Shown: positions 1-8,348, counted from the stretch's first letter. The stretch: 64,000 nt of DNA from Oceanobacillus timonensis (GCF_900166635.1 NZ_LT800497.1:720303-784302); one strand, 5' to 3'. Numbers and translations: made by a program. Notes: generated by a model from the letters alone, not told the origin.

Positions 1-1
1 T

Positions 2-799
2 AAAAATTTAAAAGATAAAAATAATGTAAGTTTAGAAACTGCCTTTTCCCAAGCAGGATTAAATTTAAGTCATGCTGAAGGCGCTTCCAGAGAAAACGAA
101 GACATCAAAGCCTTTTTTGAAGTTCATATTGAGCAAGGACCTGTATTAGAGAGAGAGCAATTGGACATCGGGGTTGTAACCGGGATTGCAGCACCGACTC
201 GCTTAAAAGTAACAGTAGAAGGAAAAGCTTCTCATTCAGGCACAACGCCTATGGATTTACGAAAAGATGCGTTCTTGGGCGCTGCTGAAATCGGCATAGC
301 TGTGGAAAAAGCAGCGATAGCGGAGGCGGATAAAGGAACGGTTGCTACTGTAGGAGAATGCACAATTGCTCCTGGCGCCATGAACATTGTTCCAGAATTA
401 GCAGAAATGCAAATTGACATCCGTAGTGTTGATATGAATTCTAAACAAAATGTGCTCAAACATGTAGAAAAAGTCATTAAAAATGTAGAAACGAAAAGAG
501 GGCTTCTCGTACATTCCGAATTATTGACGAACGATGAACCCGTAATATTAGAAGAAAATGTCACTTCCTCCATTTTGAGAACATGTAAACAACTTGGTGT
601 TTCATATAGGGAAATGCCAAGTGGTGCGGGTCATGATGCGATGAATATGGCAAAACTTTGCCCGACAGGACTGATTTTTATTCCTTGTCGTGATGGCTTA
701 AGCCACCATAAAGATGAGTTTTCATCACTAGATGCGATTGGGATTGCTTGTGACGTTTTGGAGAAGGAAATATTAAAATGGGCAATACCAGTGAAATAG
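2..799 (+). CDS. M20-family N-carbamoyl-amino-acid / ureidosuccinate hydrolase, 5'-truncated by window edge
   Basis: The frame is open from base 2, so the N-terminal half of the gene lies outside the window; an internal TTG at 161 is not the start. The visible 265 codons carry the hallmark of the allantoate amidohydrolase / N-carbamoyl-L-amino-acid hydrolase branch of M20 peptidases: HIEQGP (fragment residues 42-47), the dimerisation-domain SHSGTTPMD segment, and the C-terminal PSGAGHDA metal-site region. Enzymes of this type hydrolyse an N-carbamoyl group to free amine, CO2 and ammonia. Followed after 30 bp by PyrK-like, PyrD-like, dihydroorotase-like and aspartase genes, so N-carbamoyl-L-aspartate is the substrate best supported by context (inference). 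Allantoate or another carbamoyl amino acid cannot be excluded. Confidence 0.88.
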   Translation, partial: KNLKDKNNVSLETAFSQAGLNLSHAEGASRENEDIKAFFEVHIEQGPVLEREQLDIGVVTGIAAPTRLKVTVEGKASHSGTTPMDLRKDAFLGAAEIGIAVEKAAIAEADKGTVATVGECTIAPGAMNIVPELAEMQIDIRSVDMNSKQNVLKHVEKVIKNVETKRGLLVHSELLTNDEPVILEENVTSSILRTCKQLGVSYREMPSGAGHDAMNMAKLCPTGLIFIPCRDGLSHHKDEFSSLDAIGIACDVLEKEILKWAIPVK

Positions 800-829
800 C
801 ACATAATGTCAAAATGATGGAGGTAAATC

Positions 830-1615
830 ATGAAGGATTATTATTTAACAGTGTTAAAAAATCAACAAGTAAGTAACCGTTATTGGCATATGGTATTAGA
901 TTCATCCGTCATTCAAGAAAAAATTGAACCAGGTCAATTCTTTAATATAAAAACTGCAGATCAACAGACGTATTATCCTCTGCTCAGGCGACCATTCAGT
1001 ATTTATTTGATTAATGATAACACGTTGGAATTTCTTTATAAAGTTGAAGGAGAAGGGACAAAGCAAATATCAACATATCATCCAGGTGAAAAAGTCAACT
1101 TGCTTGGACCTGCAGGTGTTTCTTTTTCCATAAATAAAGAGTATAAAAAGATATTACTTTTAGCGAGGGGAGTAGGCATTGCAACACTTGCAGCTCTTTC
1201 TCAAAAAGCCGCTCAAATGAATATTGAAATATATGCGATTTTAAGTGCTCGAAAACAGGACGATTTATTGGCTATGAAGACAATGGAGAAATATTGTACA
1301 AAAGTTTATTGTGTTACAGAGGAAGCAGGAACAAGTGATGTAGAAAATGTGCGTGAAATGATTCGTGATTTGATAAAGACACATCATATTGATACAGCGT
1401 ACACTTGTGGATCAAGAAGATTATCAATGCTTTTGCAAAAAATGGCCAAAGTAAATGGAATTGCCGGTCAAATCGCTTTGGAAGAATACATGGCATGCGG
1501 AATGGGGGTCTGCTATTCATGTGTATGTGATATTAAAAAGCAGGGAGTGACGTATACCGTTAAATCTTGTGAAGATGGTCCTGTTTTTCCACTTGAGGAG
1601 GTGGTTATGGAATGA
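830..1615 (+). CDS. PyrK-like dihydroorotate dehydrogenase electron-transfer subunit (FAD, 2Fe-2S)
   Basis: A 261-residue flavoprotein of the ferredoxin-reductase fold. Seen: an FAD-binding RRPFS segment (residues 53-57), a glycine-rich GVGIATL nucleotide loop near 115, and C-terminal [2Fe-2S] ligands Cys223, Cys228, Cys231 and Cys247. Length and order match PyrK, which passes electrons between NAD(H) and the class 1B PyrD subunit. The stop overlaps the start of the next gene (ATGATGA at 1612), as for a stoichiometric complex. The biosynthetic pyr operon context (carbamoyl-phosphate synthase, pyrB, pyrF, pyrE) is absent, and hydrolase and aspartase genes surround it, so I infer a catabolic role: supplying reducing equivalents from NADH to reduce orotate. 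Confidence 0.88.
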   Translation: MKDYYLTVLKNQQVSNRYWHMVLDSSVIQEKIEPGQFFNIKTADQQTYYPLLRRPFSIYLINDNTLEFLYKVEGEGTKQISTYHPGEKVNLLGPAGVSFSINKEYKKILLLARGVGIATLAALSQKAAQMNIEIYAILSARKQDDLLAMKTMEKYCTKVYCVTEEAGTSDVENVREMIRDLIKTHHIDTAYTCGSRRLSMLLQKMAKVNGIAGQIALEEYMACGMGVCYSCVCDIKKQGVTYTVKSCEDGPVFPLEEVVME

Positions 1616-2556
1616 TGAAAAATGGATTAAAGATGGAAGTAGATATTGGAGGAATCAAAATAGCCAACCCTGTTATGCCAGCTTCGGGAGCTTTTGGGGA
1701 AGGAATGGACAAGATTATTGATTTTAATCAGCTTGGTGCACTGATACCTAAGAGTATAACAAAATATCCCCAAAGAGGTAACAGAAATCCCAGAGCGTGT
1801 GAAACGAATGGGGGAATGATTAATTCGATTGGTATCCAAAGTAAAGGGATAAATTATTATTTAGAAGAAATTATTCCGTATTATAACCAGTATAGTGCAC
1901 CGTTAATATCCAGTATTTCTGCAGAATCCATTGATGAATTTATTGAAATGTCCAGTATCATTTCGTCTGTTCAAAATGTGGCTGCACTTGAATTGAATAT
2001 ATCATGTCCTAATTTAAAAAATAATGGTCAGGCATTTGGAATGAGTGACAATAATACCTTTGAATTGGTTCATCAAGTGAGAGAGGTAACAGAAAAACCA
2101 ATTATTGTAAAACTAACACCCAATGTTACGGATATTCAATCGATTGCTTTAGCTGCAGAAAATGCCGGAGCGAATGCTTTAGTTGTTGCAAATACCCCTT
2201 TGGCGATGGCGATTGATATCCACACTCGTCGACCAAAAATCGGAAATATTATGGGGGGATTATCAGGACCTGCAATTAAACCTATCATTATCAGACAAAT
2301 ATATCAGGTTAGCAAAGTATCACGATTGCCGATTATTGGCTGTGGAGGTGTCATGACTTCTGATGATGCGATTGAAATGATGTTAGCCGGTGCATCTGCA
2401 GTACAAGTAGGAACAGCAAATTTCATATCTCCAACAGCAATGATTGATATCATTGAGGGAATTCAAACATATATGGAAGAACATCAACTAAATACTATCG
2501 ATGACCTTATTGGAGGCATTATAGTAACGGACCAAAGGGAAGAAGATTATATCTAA
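1612..2556 (+). CDS. PyrD-like class 1B dihydroorotate dehydrogenase catalytic subunit
   Basis: A 314-residue FMN-binding TIM barrel. Seen: substrate-side NGGMINSIG (about 66-74), the NISCPN loop with the expected catalytic Cys132, a GGLSGPA segment (about 221-227) and the C-terminal phosphate-binding VGTANF. It overlaps the PyrK-like gene by 4 bp, the usual arrangement of the PyrD/PyrK heterotetramer. It is too short for PreA dihydropyrimidine dehydrogenase, which carries an extra ferredoxin domain. The family interconverts orotate and L-dihydroorotate; the degradative neighbours suggest it runs toward dihydroorotate here (inference). A biosynthetic function cannot be excluded from sequence alone. 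Confidence 0.88.
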   Translation: MMKNGLKMEVDIGGIKIANPVMPASGAFGEGMDKIIDFNQLGALIPKSITKYPQRGNRNPRACETNGGMINSIGIQSKGINYYLEEIIPYYNQYSAPLISSISAESIDEFIEMSSIISSVQNVAALELNISCPNLKNNGQAFGMSDNNTFELVHQVREVTEKPIIVKLTPNVTDIQSIALAAENAGANALVVANTPLAMAIDIHTRRPKIGNIMGGLSGPAIKPIIIRQIYQVSKVSRLPIIGCGGVMTSDDAIEMMLAGASAVQVGTANFISPTAMIDIIEGIQTYMEEHQLNTIDDLIGGIIVTDQREEDYI

Positions 2557-2579
2557 TAAAAAGAAAGTGGGTATTATGA

Positions 2580-3998
2580 ATGACAGTATGGGATCATATT
2601 ATAAAAAATGGGAAAATTACAACATCGGATGATTGTTATGACGGCAATATTTATATTAAGGATGGGAAAATTGCGGCTATTACGTCAGAGGAATTACCTG
2701 GCGAGGCTGATGAAACGACGGATGCTGCCGGATGTTACGTAATGCCCGGCTTAATGGATACGCATATTCATTCGAGAGATCCAGGCTCTACGCATAAGGA
2801 AGACTTTTATCACGCTACATTGGCAGCAGCTGCTGGTGGAATCACGCTTGTATTTGAGATGCCAAATACGAATCCCCCTGTCAATAATGTACAAAACTTT
2901 GATAATCAAGTGGAGAATCTATCAAAAAAGGCGAACGTTGATTTTGGTATTTGGGGAATTTGTTTAGGAGATTTAAATTTAAGCAGTATTCAGTCTCTAT
3001 ATGAATCCGGTGTCATTGGATTCAAATTTTTTTGGGGATATGCTATTAAACAGGATACTTACGAATTGGTTTATAATTATAGTCCTGATATGAAAGACAT
3101 TATTCCTCCTCTTAGTGATGGCGATGTTTATAAAATATTTAGAGAAGTTGCAAAGACAGGTAAAGTTTTGGCTATCCATGCAGAAAATAATGAATTAATT
3201 CATCAGTTGACAAAAGAGATTCAAAACGAGGGACGTAAAGAGTATGAAGCACTTGTTGAAGGAAGACCGGATTTAGCAGAATTAACTACCATCCAAACTG
3301 GAATTGCTTTTGCGAAAGATACGGGAGCACGATTGCATATACTTCATATTACTTCTGAAAAAGGAGTAGATGCAGTGAAAGAGGCACAGGAAAAGGGAGA
3401 AAATATTACTTCCGAGACTTGTCCTCATTTTCTCTTTTTGAATGCTGATGATTATGACGCGATTGGCCCAATGATGAAGGTTTATCCACCTGTGAAATAT
3501 AAAACAGATCAGGATAAACTTTGGGAACGTATTGAAGATGGTACTATTTCAATTGTTTGCTCTGATCATGCGCCGCATACGGAAGAAGAAAAAGATGGTG
3601 ATTTATGGTCAATCCCGGCTGGGATGTGTGGCGTGGAAACGACGGTACCATTAATGCTAAATGCGGTAAATGAAGGAAAGATTACGATGCAGCATTTGGT
3701 AGCATTATTGTCTACGAACCCTGCTAAACAATTCGATCTTTATCCGAGAAAAGGCTCTCTTCAAATTGGTTCAGATGCTGACATTACGATTGTTGATTTA
3801 GAGCAACCGTTTGAAATAAAAAGAGAGTATTTGCATAGTAAGAGTAAAGTTACCGCATTTGACGGTTTCAAAGGAAAGGGAAAACCGCTAGCGACTATTG
3901 TGCGTGGTAAATCCGTTATGAAAAATGGGGAAATGGTTAATGAACGTCAAGGGCAATGGATTAAACCGAATGCTAAAGGTACAAGGGAGATTAATTAA
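2580..3998 (+). CDS. Dihydroorotase/hydantoinase-family cyclic amidohydrolase with dihydroorotase-type substrate residues
   Basis: A 472-residue amidohydrolase. Seen in order: metal ligands His62 and His64 (DTHIHSRDPG), a probable carboxylated Lys149 (IGFKFFWGY), His200 (IHAEN), His256 (LHILHIT), and Asp329 in SDHAPH. Two residues stand out: Arg66, two positions after the HxH, and Asn98 in MPNTNPP. In dihydroorotases the equivalent Arg and Asn bind the substrate carboxylate, whereas hydantoinases such as the one at 20554 in this window lack them. The predicted reaction is opening of L-dihydroorotate to N-carbamoyl-L-aspartate, feeding the M20 hydrolase upstream. The length, nearer hydantoinases and allantoinases than the shortest dihydroorotases, leaves allantoinase as an alternative. 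Confidence 0.85.
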   Translation: MTVWDHIIKNGKITTSDDCYDGNIYIKDGKIAAITSEELPGEADETTDAAGCYVMPGLMDTHIHSRDPGSTHKEDFYHATLAAAAGGITLVFEMPNTNPPVNNVQNFDNQVENLSKKANVDFGIWGICLGDLNLSSIQSLYESGVIGFKFFWGYAIKQDTYELVYNYSPDMKDIIPPLSDGDVYKIFREVAKTGKVLAIHAENNELIHQLTKEIQNEGRKEYEALVEGRPDLAELTTIQTGIAFAKDTGARLHILHITSEKGVDAVKEAQEKGENITSETCPHFLFLNADDYDAIGPMMKVYPPVKYKTDQDKLWERIEDGTISIVCSDHAPHTEEEKDGDLWSIPAGMCGVETTVPLMLNAVNEGKITMQHLVALLSTNPAKQFDLYPRKGSLQIGSDADITIVDLEQPFEIKREYLHSKSKVTAFDGFKGKGKPLATIVRGKSVMKNGEMVNERQGQWIKPNAKGTREIN

Positions 3999-4027
3999 AA
4001 ATCGCGGGTAAAACATCCATTTTAATG

Positions 4028-4058
4028 CAGGGAATAAAGAAAAACAGTTCGTTCCCTG
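4028..4058 (+). other. Short intercistronic hairpin
   Basis: CAGGGAA (4028-4034) pairs with TTCCCTG (4052-4058) across a 17-nt loop in the 101-bp gap between the dihydroorotase-like and CapA-like genes. There is no U-run after it, so it is more likely an mRNA processing or stability element than a terminator. Confidence 0.3.
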
Positions 4059-4099
4059 TCCGTCCTGATGAATAAAAGTTTGAAAAGAGGTGACGGAAG

Positions 4100-5404
4100 T
4101 TGGAAATAGACAAGATGACGATTGCTGCTACTGGTGACAGTTTTATTACTAGAAGATTACCGTCGTATTCAGGACATTCTTTTCAACGGATTTCGCAACT
4201 GTTACAAAATGCTGATGTGCGTTTTACAAATCTTGAGGTAACAACCCATCAAATGGAGGGGTACCCTTCAGCTGTAAGTGGTGGAACATGGGCAATGGCA
4301 GCACCGGAAGTATTGCATGATCTGAAGGCATATGGGTTTAACCTGTATGCGTGGGCGAATAATCATACGATGGATTATTCACAAGGAGGTTTATTGGCAA
4401 CCAAAAGGTATTTGAACAAACATGGATTAGTTCATGGTGGAGTTGGGGAAAATCTGGCAGAAGCCAGTTCACCCAAATATCTTGAAACTTCTTCTGGCAG
4501 AGTTGCTTTGATCAGTGCAACCTCTACATTTCACGAATCATGGCGGGCAGGAGAACAGCGCCCTGATATGATTGGACGTCCTGGCGTTAACCCATTGCGA
4601 TACAGTACGACACATTATGTTACAAAACCGGAAATGAAAAAACTTCAAGAAATTGCGGACAGCACATTTATCAATGCTGATCATAATTTAGCGGTTAAAG
4701 AAGGTTTCGAGATTGATGAAAAGGATGAATTTTCTTTTGGCCCTTTACGTTTTATAGTTGGAGAATCTCGAAGAAAAGAAACGAAACCTTTTCCGTCTGA
4801 CATGAAGCGATTAGAAAACGCTATACTTGAGGCGCGTCGACAGGCTGACGTTGTAATTGTTAGTATTCATTCGCATGAAATGAAAGAGGAGAACAAAGCA
4901 TTGCCTGCACAATTTTTAGAGATGGCAGCAAGGAATTGCATTGATAGTGGTGCAGATACAGTTATTGGTCATGGTCCTCATATATTGCGAGGAATTGAGG
5001 TGTATCAAGAGAAGCCTATTTTTTATAGTCTGGGAAATTTCATTTTTCATAATGAAACCGTATCAGCTCTTCCTGCAGATTTTTATGAAAAATATAATCT
5101 GAATTATCAACATAATGTGGCAGATGCTTTGGATCAAAGAAGTGATAACAACACAAAAGGGCTGGGAGCAAACCCTTTTGTATGGGAATCTGTTATTGCT
5201 GAATGGGACATAAAGGAAAAAAAGGTAACAAACATTCGTCTCCATCCAATAGAACTTGGATTTGACTTACCAAGATATAGAAAAGGTTGGCCGGAGCTTT
5301 CAAATGAGAATAGCGATCGTATTTTAAAAAACCTGCAGAAATTGAGTAAACCGTACGGAACAACGATTGAAATAAAGGATGGAGTAGGAATCATTCGTTT
5401 TTGA
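4100..5404 (+). CDS. CapA/PgsA-family metallophosphatase-like protein, no signal peptide
   Basis: A 434-residue protein of the CapA (poly-gamma-glutamate synthesis, calcineurin-like) family. Seen: N-terminal ATGDSF metal motif, TNLEV, WANNHTMDYSQGG (about 92-104), a SIHSHE segment, and the C-terminal IGHGPH and YSLGNFIF motifs. The start is TTG at 4100 behind AAGAGGTGA. Unlike secreted or membrane-anchored PgsA/CapA there is no hydrophobic N-terminus, so it should act in the cytosol. It sits between the dihydroorotase-like and aspartase genes, all on one strand. Its job in the operon is unknown; a hydrolase acting on a pathway by-product is possible, but nothing in the sequence shows it. Confidence 0.75.
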   Translation: MEIDKMTIAATGDSFITRRLPSYSGHSFQRISQLLQNADVRFTNLEVTTHQMEGYPSAVSGGTWAMAAPEVLHDLKAYGFNLYAWANNHTMDYSQGGLLATKRYLNKHGLVHGGVGENLAEASSPKYLETSSGRVALISATSTFHESWRAGEQRPDMIGRPGVNPLRYSTTHYVTKPEMKKLQEIADSTFINADHNLAVKEGFEIDEKDEFSFGPLRFIVGESRRKETKPFPSDMKRLENAILEARRQADVVIVSIHSHEMKEENKALPAQFLEMAARNCIDSGADTVIGHGPHILRGIEVYQEKPIFYSLGNFIFHNETVSALPADFYEKYNLNYQHNVADALDQRSDNNTKGLGANPFVWESVIAEWDIKEKKVTNIRLHPIELGFDLPRYRKGWPELSNENSDRILKNLQKLSKPYGTTIEIKDGVGIIRF

Positions 5405-5451
5405 AGCATTATAAAAATAATAGCTTAGTAATTATATAGGAAGTGCATTTA

Positions 5452-6882
5452 ATGGAGAAAACATATTTTAGAATGGAAAAAGACGCTTTAGGTCAAAAAG
5501 CTGTGCCTCAAGATGTATACTATGGAGTACAAACCGTACGTGCTCTTGAAAACTTTCCTATCACTGAAATTCCCATTCATAAAGAGTTGATTCTGGCGCT
5601 TGCAGAAGTGAAAAAGGCGGCAGCAATCGCCAATATGGAAACAAATATGTTGTCCCAAAAGATTGGAAGGGCCATTGTAAGTGCGGCCGATAAGGTAATC
5701 GATGGGAAATATTCCGACCAATTCATCGTCGATTCCATTCAAGGGGGAGCAGGTACCTCTATAAATATGAATATGAATGAAGTTTTGGCTAATATTGCTT
5801 TGGAAATGTTAGGACGGGATAGAGGAGACTATGATTTCTGTTCTCCCAATACGCACGTTAACATGTCACAATCCACGAATGATACGATACCAACTGCTTT
5901 TAAAATTGCTTCTTACCGCATGACACAAGAATTGGTAACAATTATGACTACGCTAAAAAAAGAACTGATGCGGAAAGAAACGGAATTCCAGCACGTGATG
6001 AAAATGGGACGGACCCACCTTCAGGATGCAATTCCCATACGTTTAAGCCAAGAATTTGGTGCCTATTCAGAAGTCGTCGGAAGGGATATTCACAGAATAG
6101 AACAGGCTGCAGAGGAAATGCGGATGATTAATTTAGGTGCAACTGCTGTTGGGACAGGTCTTAATGCCAAAACGGAATATGTAGAAAAGGTTGTTACGCA
6201 ATTATCCGCACAGCTTGGTGTGAAATTTTGCTCGGTAAAGAATTTAGTCGATGGAACACAGAATACGGATGCATATACAACACTTTCATCGGTTTTGAAA
6301 GTGTCGGCGATGAATTTGTCCAAAGTTTGTAACGATATTCGCTTAATGGCATCTGGACCAACGACAGGGTTTCAAGAGATTAAGCTTCCTGTCAAGCAGC
6401 CCGGTTCGTCCATTATGCCGGGGAAAGTGAATCCCGTCATGATTGAAGTGGTAAATCAAGTAGCGTTTCAGGTCGCAGGCAATGATCAATCGATTTGCAT
6501 GGCCTCCGAAGCAGGGCAATTTGAATTAAATGTGATGGGACCTGTCATGATTTTTAACCTGTTGCAATCATTAAAAATCATGAAAAACGGCCTGGATGTA
6601 TTCACTCGTTATGCAGTCAGCGGAATCGAAGCTAATATACAGCGTTGCCGAGAGTATGTGGAAGAAAGTTATGGCATTATCACAGCATTGAATCCACATT
6701 TAGGATATGAAACAGCTGCAAATGTAGTCAAGCAGGCTATAGAAACAGGACTGACAATCAAAGAAATTTGCAGGGCGCATAAACTTTTACCCGAGGAGGA
6801 ATTGGACATTATTTTGAATCCTAGTGAGATGACGACACCGGGGATTGCGGGAAGTGAGTTTTTGATGAATAAACAGGTGTAA
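5452..6882 (+). CDS. aspA: Aspartate ammonia-lyase (aspartase)
   Basis: A 476-residue member of the aspartase/fumarase superfamily, which converts L-aspartate to fumarate and ammonia. Seen: the superfamily signature GSSIMPGKVN at 318-327 in the mobile catalytic loop, GTSINMNMNE near 101-110, and the QSTNDTIPTAF segment near 140-150. I place the start at ATG 5452 rather than GTG 5443 because the AGGAAG ribosome site lies directly over the GTG and correctly spaced for the ATG. As the last gene of the operon, before a strong hairpin, it would pass the aspartate released by the carbamoyl hydrolase into the TCA cycle. Fumarase is less likely given the QSTNDT and GSSIMPGKVNPV context, but was not formally excluded. 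Confidence 0.88.
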   Translation: MEKTYFRMEKDALGQKAVPQDVYYGVQTVRALENFPITEIPIHKELILALAEVKKAAAIANMETNMLSQKIGRAIVSAADKVIDGKYSDQFIVDSIQGGAGTSINMNMNEVLANIALEMLGRDRGDYDFCSPNTHVNMSQSTNDTIPTAFKIASYRMTQELVTIMTTLKKELMRKETEFQHVMKMGRTHLQDAIPIRLSQEFGAYSEVVGRDIHRIEQAAEEMRMINLGATAVGTGLNAKTEYVEKVVTQLSAQLGVKFCSVKNLVDGTQNTDAYTTLSSVLKVSAMNLSKVCNDIRLMASGPTTGFQEIKLPVKQPGSSIMPGKVNPVMIEVVNQVAFQVAGNDQSICMASEAGQFELNVMGPVMIFNLLQSLKIMKNGLDVFTRYAVSGIEANIQRCREYVEESYGIITALNPHLGYETAANVVKQAIETGLTIKEICRAHKLLPEEELDIILNPSEMTTPGIAGSEFLMNKQV

Positions 6883-6903
6883 ATAAAAGGTAAATAGCTG
6901 TTT

Positions 6904-6944
6904 CTGACCCGTTAGTATGTAACAATTACATACTAACGGGTCAG
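6904..6944 (+). terminator. Perfect 19-bp hairpin after aspA
   Basis: CTGACCCGTTAGTATGTAA (6904-6922) is followed by a 3-nt loop and its exact reverse complement (6926-6944), 22 bp after the aspA stop. The U-run is weak (TTTGG), but the stem is very stable and it ends the operon. Confidence 0.8.
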
Positions 6945-7597
6945 TTTGGAAGATGATTCAATTGGAGTGAAAGTTCAGCGATAACAAAAGGAATATGGAA
7001 TTACTGTGATTATCTGTTTTCTTCTCTTTATCAAGGGACGGGTTTTCTTTTCAAACCAATGCAGCCATAGATAAGTCGGTTTTCTATAAAGCTTCCTTTA
7101 ACCAGCCAATAATACGGAGTAATGTCTTTTCGCTCTGTATTTTTAATTGTTTGAATTCTATCTTCATCTGTATTTTGCATTACACGCTCTACCCCAATAT
7201 AAATTTAGAGCCGCTTTTATAGTCGTTCCGTTAAGGGGGCGGCTACTCCCTCGCAAGTTCGCCCTTGACAGAATACCCTTGAAAAAGAAACAATAAAGCA
7301 AGATGGATTGTCTCAAAAAATGGTCTCTGCCCCCTTTTTGCCCTCTTAAGCACTTCTAGCTTTCAAAAGCAGATACCTCTTAGTTGGTTCTGTCCCATTT
7401 TAAAAATATTTAATTTGTGTCTTGATAATAGGAGCCAGCTTACCTAAATGAAAATAATATAAAAGATAACGTAAATATCATTGAATTTCAGACACAATAA
7501 GAGGAGGAATAATTTCGGAGTGGCTAGTAATTTATTTCATTTATAATTGCAAGTCTTTATATTACCAAATTAATTAAATTTATTTTAGGGGTGTTTT
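6945..7597. other. 653-bp spacer with gene debris
   Basis: No intact gene. The minus strand holds a short coding-like remnant (see 7031-7180). AGCCGC (7209-7214) and GCGGCT (7239-7244) can pair weakly. The part just before the GlpP-family gene is AT-rich and could hold its promoter, but I find no convincing -35/-10 pair. Confidence 0.4.
7031..7180 (-). pseudogene. Unidentified 49-codon ORF, probable gene remnant
   Basis: A minus-strand ATG at 7180 opens 49 codons ending with TGA at 7031; the frame also continues upstream in phase for eight codons (IYIGVERV) before a stop. The composition, including the stretch TPYYWLVKGSF, looks protein-like, but there is no ribosome site and I do not recognise the family. 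Most likely the C-terminal fragment of a lost gene. Confidence 0.25.
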
Positions 7598-8155
7598 TTG
7601 ATTAAATCAGAATCAGAGTTTCACATCATACCTTCCATAGTCGATTTAAAACAGTTGTCTCTTGCGCTAAAGTTAGATCTTGAGTATATTTTATTGTCAG
7701 ATACGCATATAGGTAACTTAAAGAGTTTAGTGGAAATTTGCCATCAGTCGAATAAAAAAGTAATAGTAAATATAGATCTTGTTGGAGGATTGAATCCAGA
7801 TAATGTGGGTATAAAATTATTAAAACAACAATTTAAAGTGGATGTTGTTATTGGAAGAGGGACTTCTAAAATTAATTTAGCGAAATCAGTTGGATTAACA
7901 ACAGTCCAACATATTATATTAGAAGATTCTCTTTCTCTTAAATCTTCTTTAAAATTTATAGAAGACTCGAAAACGGATATGGTAGAATTAAGACCTGCAT
8001 ATTACGGAATAAAATATATTGATAAATTTAAAGAAATTCGTGATGTTCCATATATTTTAAGTGGATTTCTTGATAGTAAAGAAATGATTGAACAAGCAAA
8101 AGAATCGGGTTTTTATGGTGCGACAACAAGTGCTAGTGAACTATGGAATATATAA
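7598..8155 (+). CDS. GlpP-family RNA-binding transcription antiterminator
   Basis: A 185-residue protein matching the GlpP (glycerol uptake operon antiterminator) family along its length: a (beta/alpha)-barrel-like fold with the family segments LLSDTHIGNLK (about 33-43), VNIDLVGGL, a GRGTSKINLAK motif, ELRPAYYG and the C-terminal GATTSASELW. The start is TTG at 7598 after AGGGGTG. In Bacillus subtilis GlpP with glycerol-3-phosphate binds leader mRNA and prevents termination. Directly downstream lie a promoter (8182) and a leader terminator (8254-8311) ahead of an aldolase operon, so that operon is its likely target. Since no glycerol genes follow, its ligand is probably a different phosphorylated sugar (inference). 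Confidence 0.88.
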   Translation: MIKSESEFHIIPSIVDLKQLSLALKLDLEYILLSDTHIGNLKSLVEICHQSNKKVIVNIDLVGGLNPDNVGIKLLKQQFKVDVVIGRGTSKINLAKSVGLTTVQHIILEDSLSLKSSLKFIEDSKTDMVELRPAYYGIKYIDKFKEIRDVPYILSGFLDSKEMIEQAKESGFYGATTSASELWNI

Positions 8156-8160
8156 AAATT

Positions 8161-8176
8161 ACGAAACGCTTACAAA
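8161..8176 (+). promoter_or_regulatory. Imperfect cre-like site
   Basis: ACGAAACGCTTACAAA resembles the CcpA cre pattern (AAnCGnWWnCA core) with about two mismatches on the left arm. It lies just upstream of the -35 box at 8182, a position compatible with carbon catabolite control. Confidence 0.35.
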
Positions 8177-8181
8177 AGCTA

Positions 8182-8210
8182 TTGACATTTATAAAATTCT
8201 TAATTATTAT
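8182..8210 (+). promoter_or_regulatory. SigA-type promoter of the aldolase operon
   Basis: TTGACA (8182-8187), a 17-bp spacer, then TATTAT (8205-8210): 11 of 12 consensus bases at ideal spacing. It lies 27 bp after the GlpP-family stop, so transcription would begin near 8217 and cross the leader terminator at 8254. Confidence 0.8.
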
Positions 8211-8253
8211 AAATCTATAAAACAAAATAGAAATAAAGGGTTTGTGTGTAGAG

Positions 8254-8311
8254 AATCCCTCATGAAGCTGTTGTCAAATGTTAATTTGACAGGTTTTGTG
8301 GGGGATTTTTT
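8254..8311 (+). terminator. Leader terminator, probable GlpP-family antitermination target
   Basis: AATCCCTCA (8254-8262) pairs with the TGTGGGGGATT region (8297-8307), enclosing an inner stem GTCAAAT (8273-8279)/ATTTGAC (8284-8290), followed by a T-run (8306-8311). It lies between the promoter at 8182 and the aldolase start at 8349, the layout of the glpFK and glpD leaders controlled by GlpP in B. subtilis. That the adjacent protein binds it is an inference. Confidence 0.75.
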
Positions 8312-8348
8312 GTATTTTACGAAAGAAAATAGCGGAAGAGGTGTAGGA

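Noticed and set aside
161..799. M20 hydrolase starting at TTG 161
   Set aside because: The frame is open to base 2 and upstream codons carry the HIEQGP motif, so the gene is truncated by the window, not started at 161.
830..2556. Biosynthetic pyrK-pyrD of the pyr operon
   Set aside because: None of the other biosynthetic pyr genes are present, and hydrolase and aspartase genes share the operon. A biosynthetic role is not formally excluded.
1612..2556. PreA-type dihydropyrimidine dehydrogenase
   Set aside because: No C-terminal ferredoxin-like Cys clusters and only 314 residues; PyrK carries the expected 2Fe-2S.
7567..7581. Fourth copy of the ROK operator before the GlpP-family gene
   Set aside because: AAATTAATTAAATTT contains only one TTAATTAA half; it is an AT-rich coincidence.
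8088..8348. N-terminal extension of the aldolase back to 8088
   Set aside because: The extension crosses the GlpP-family gene, a promoter and a leader terminator; ATG 8349 has a good ribosome site.
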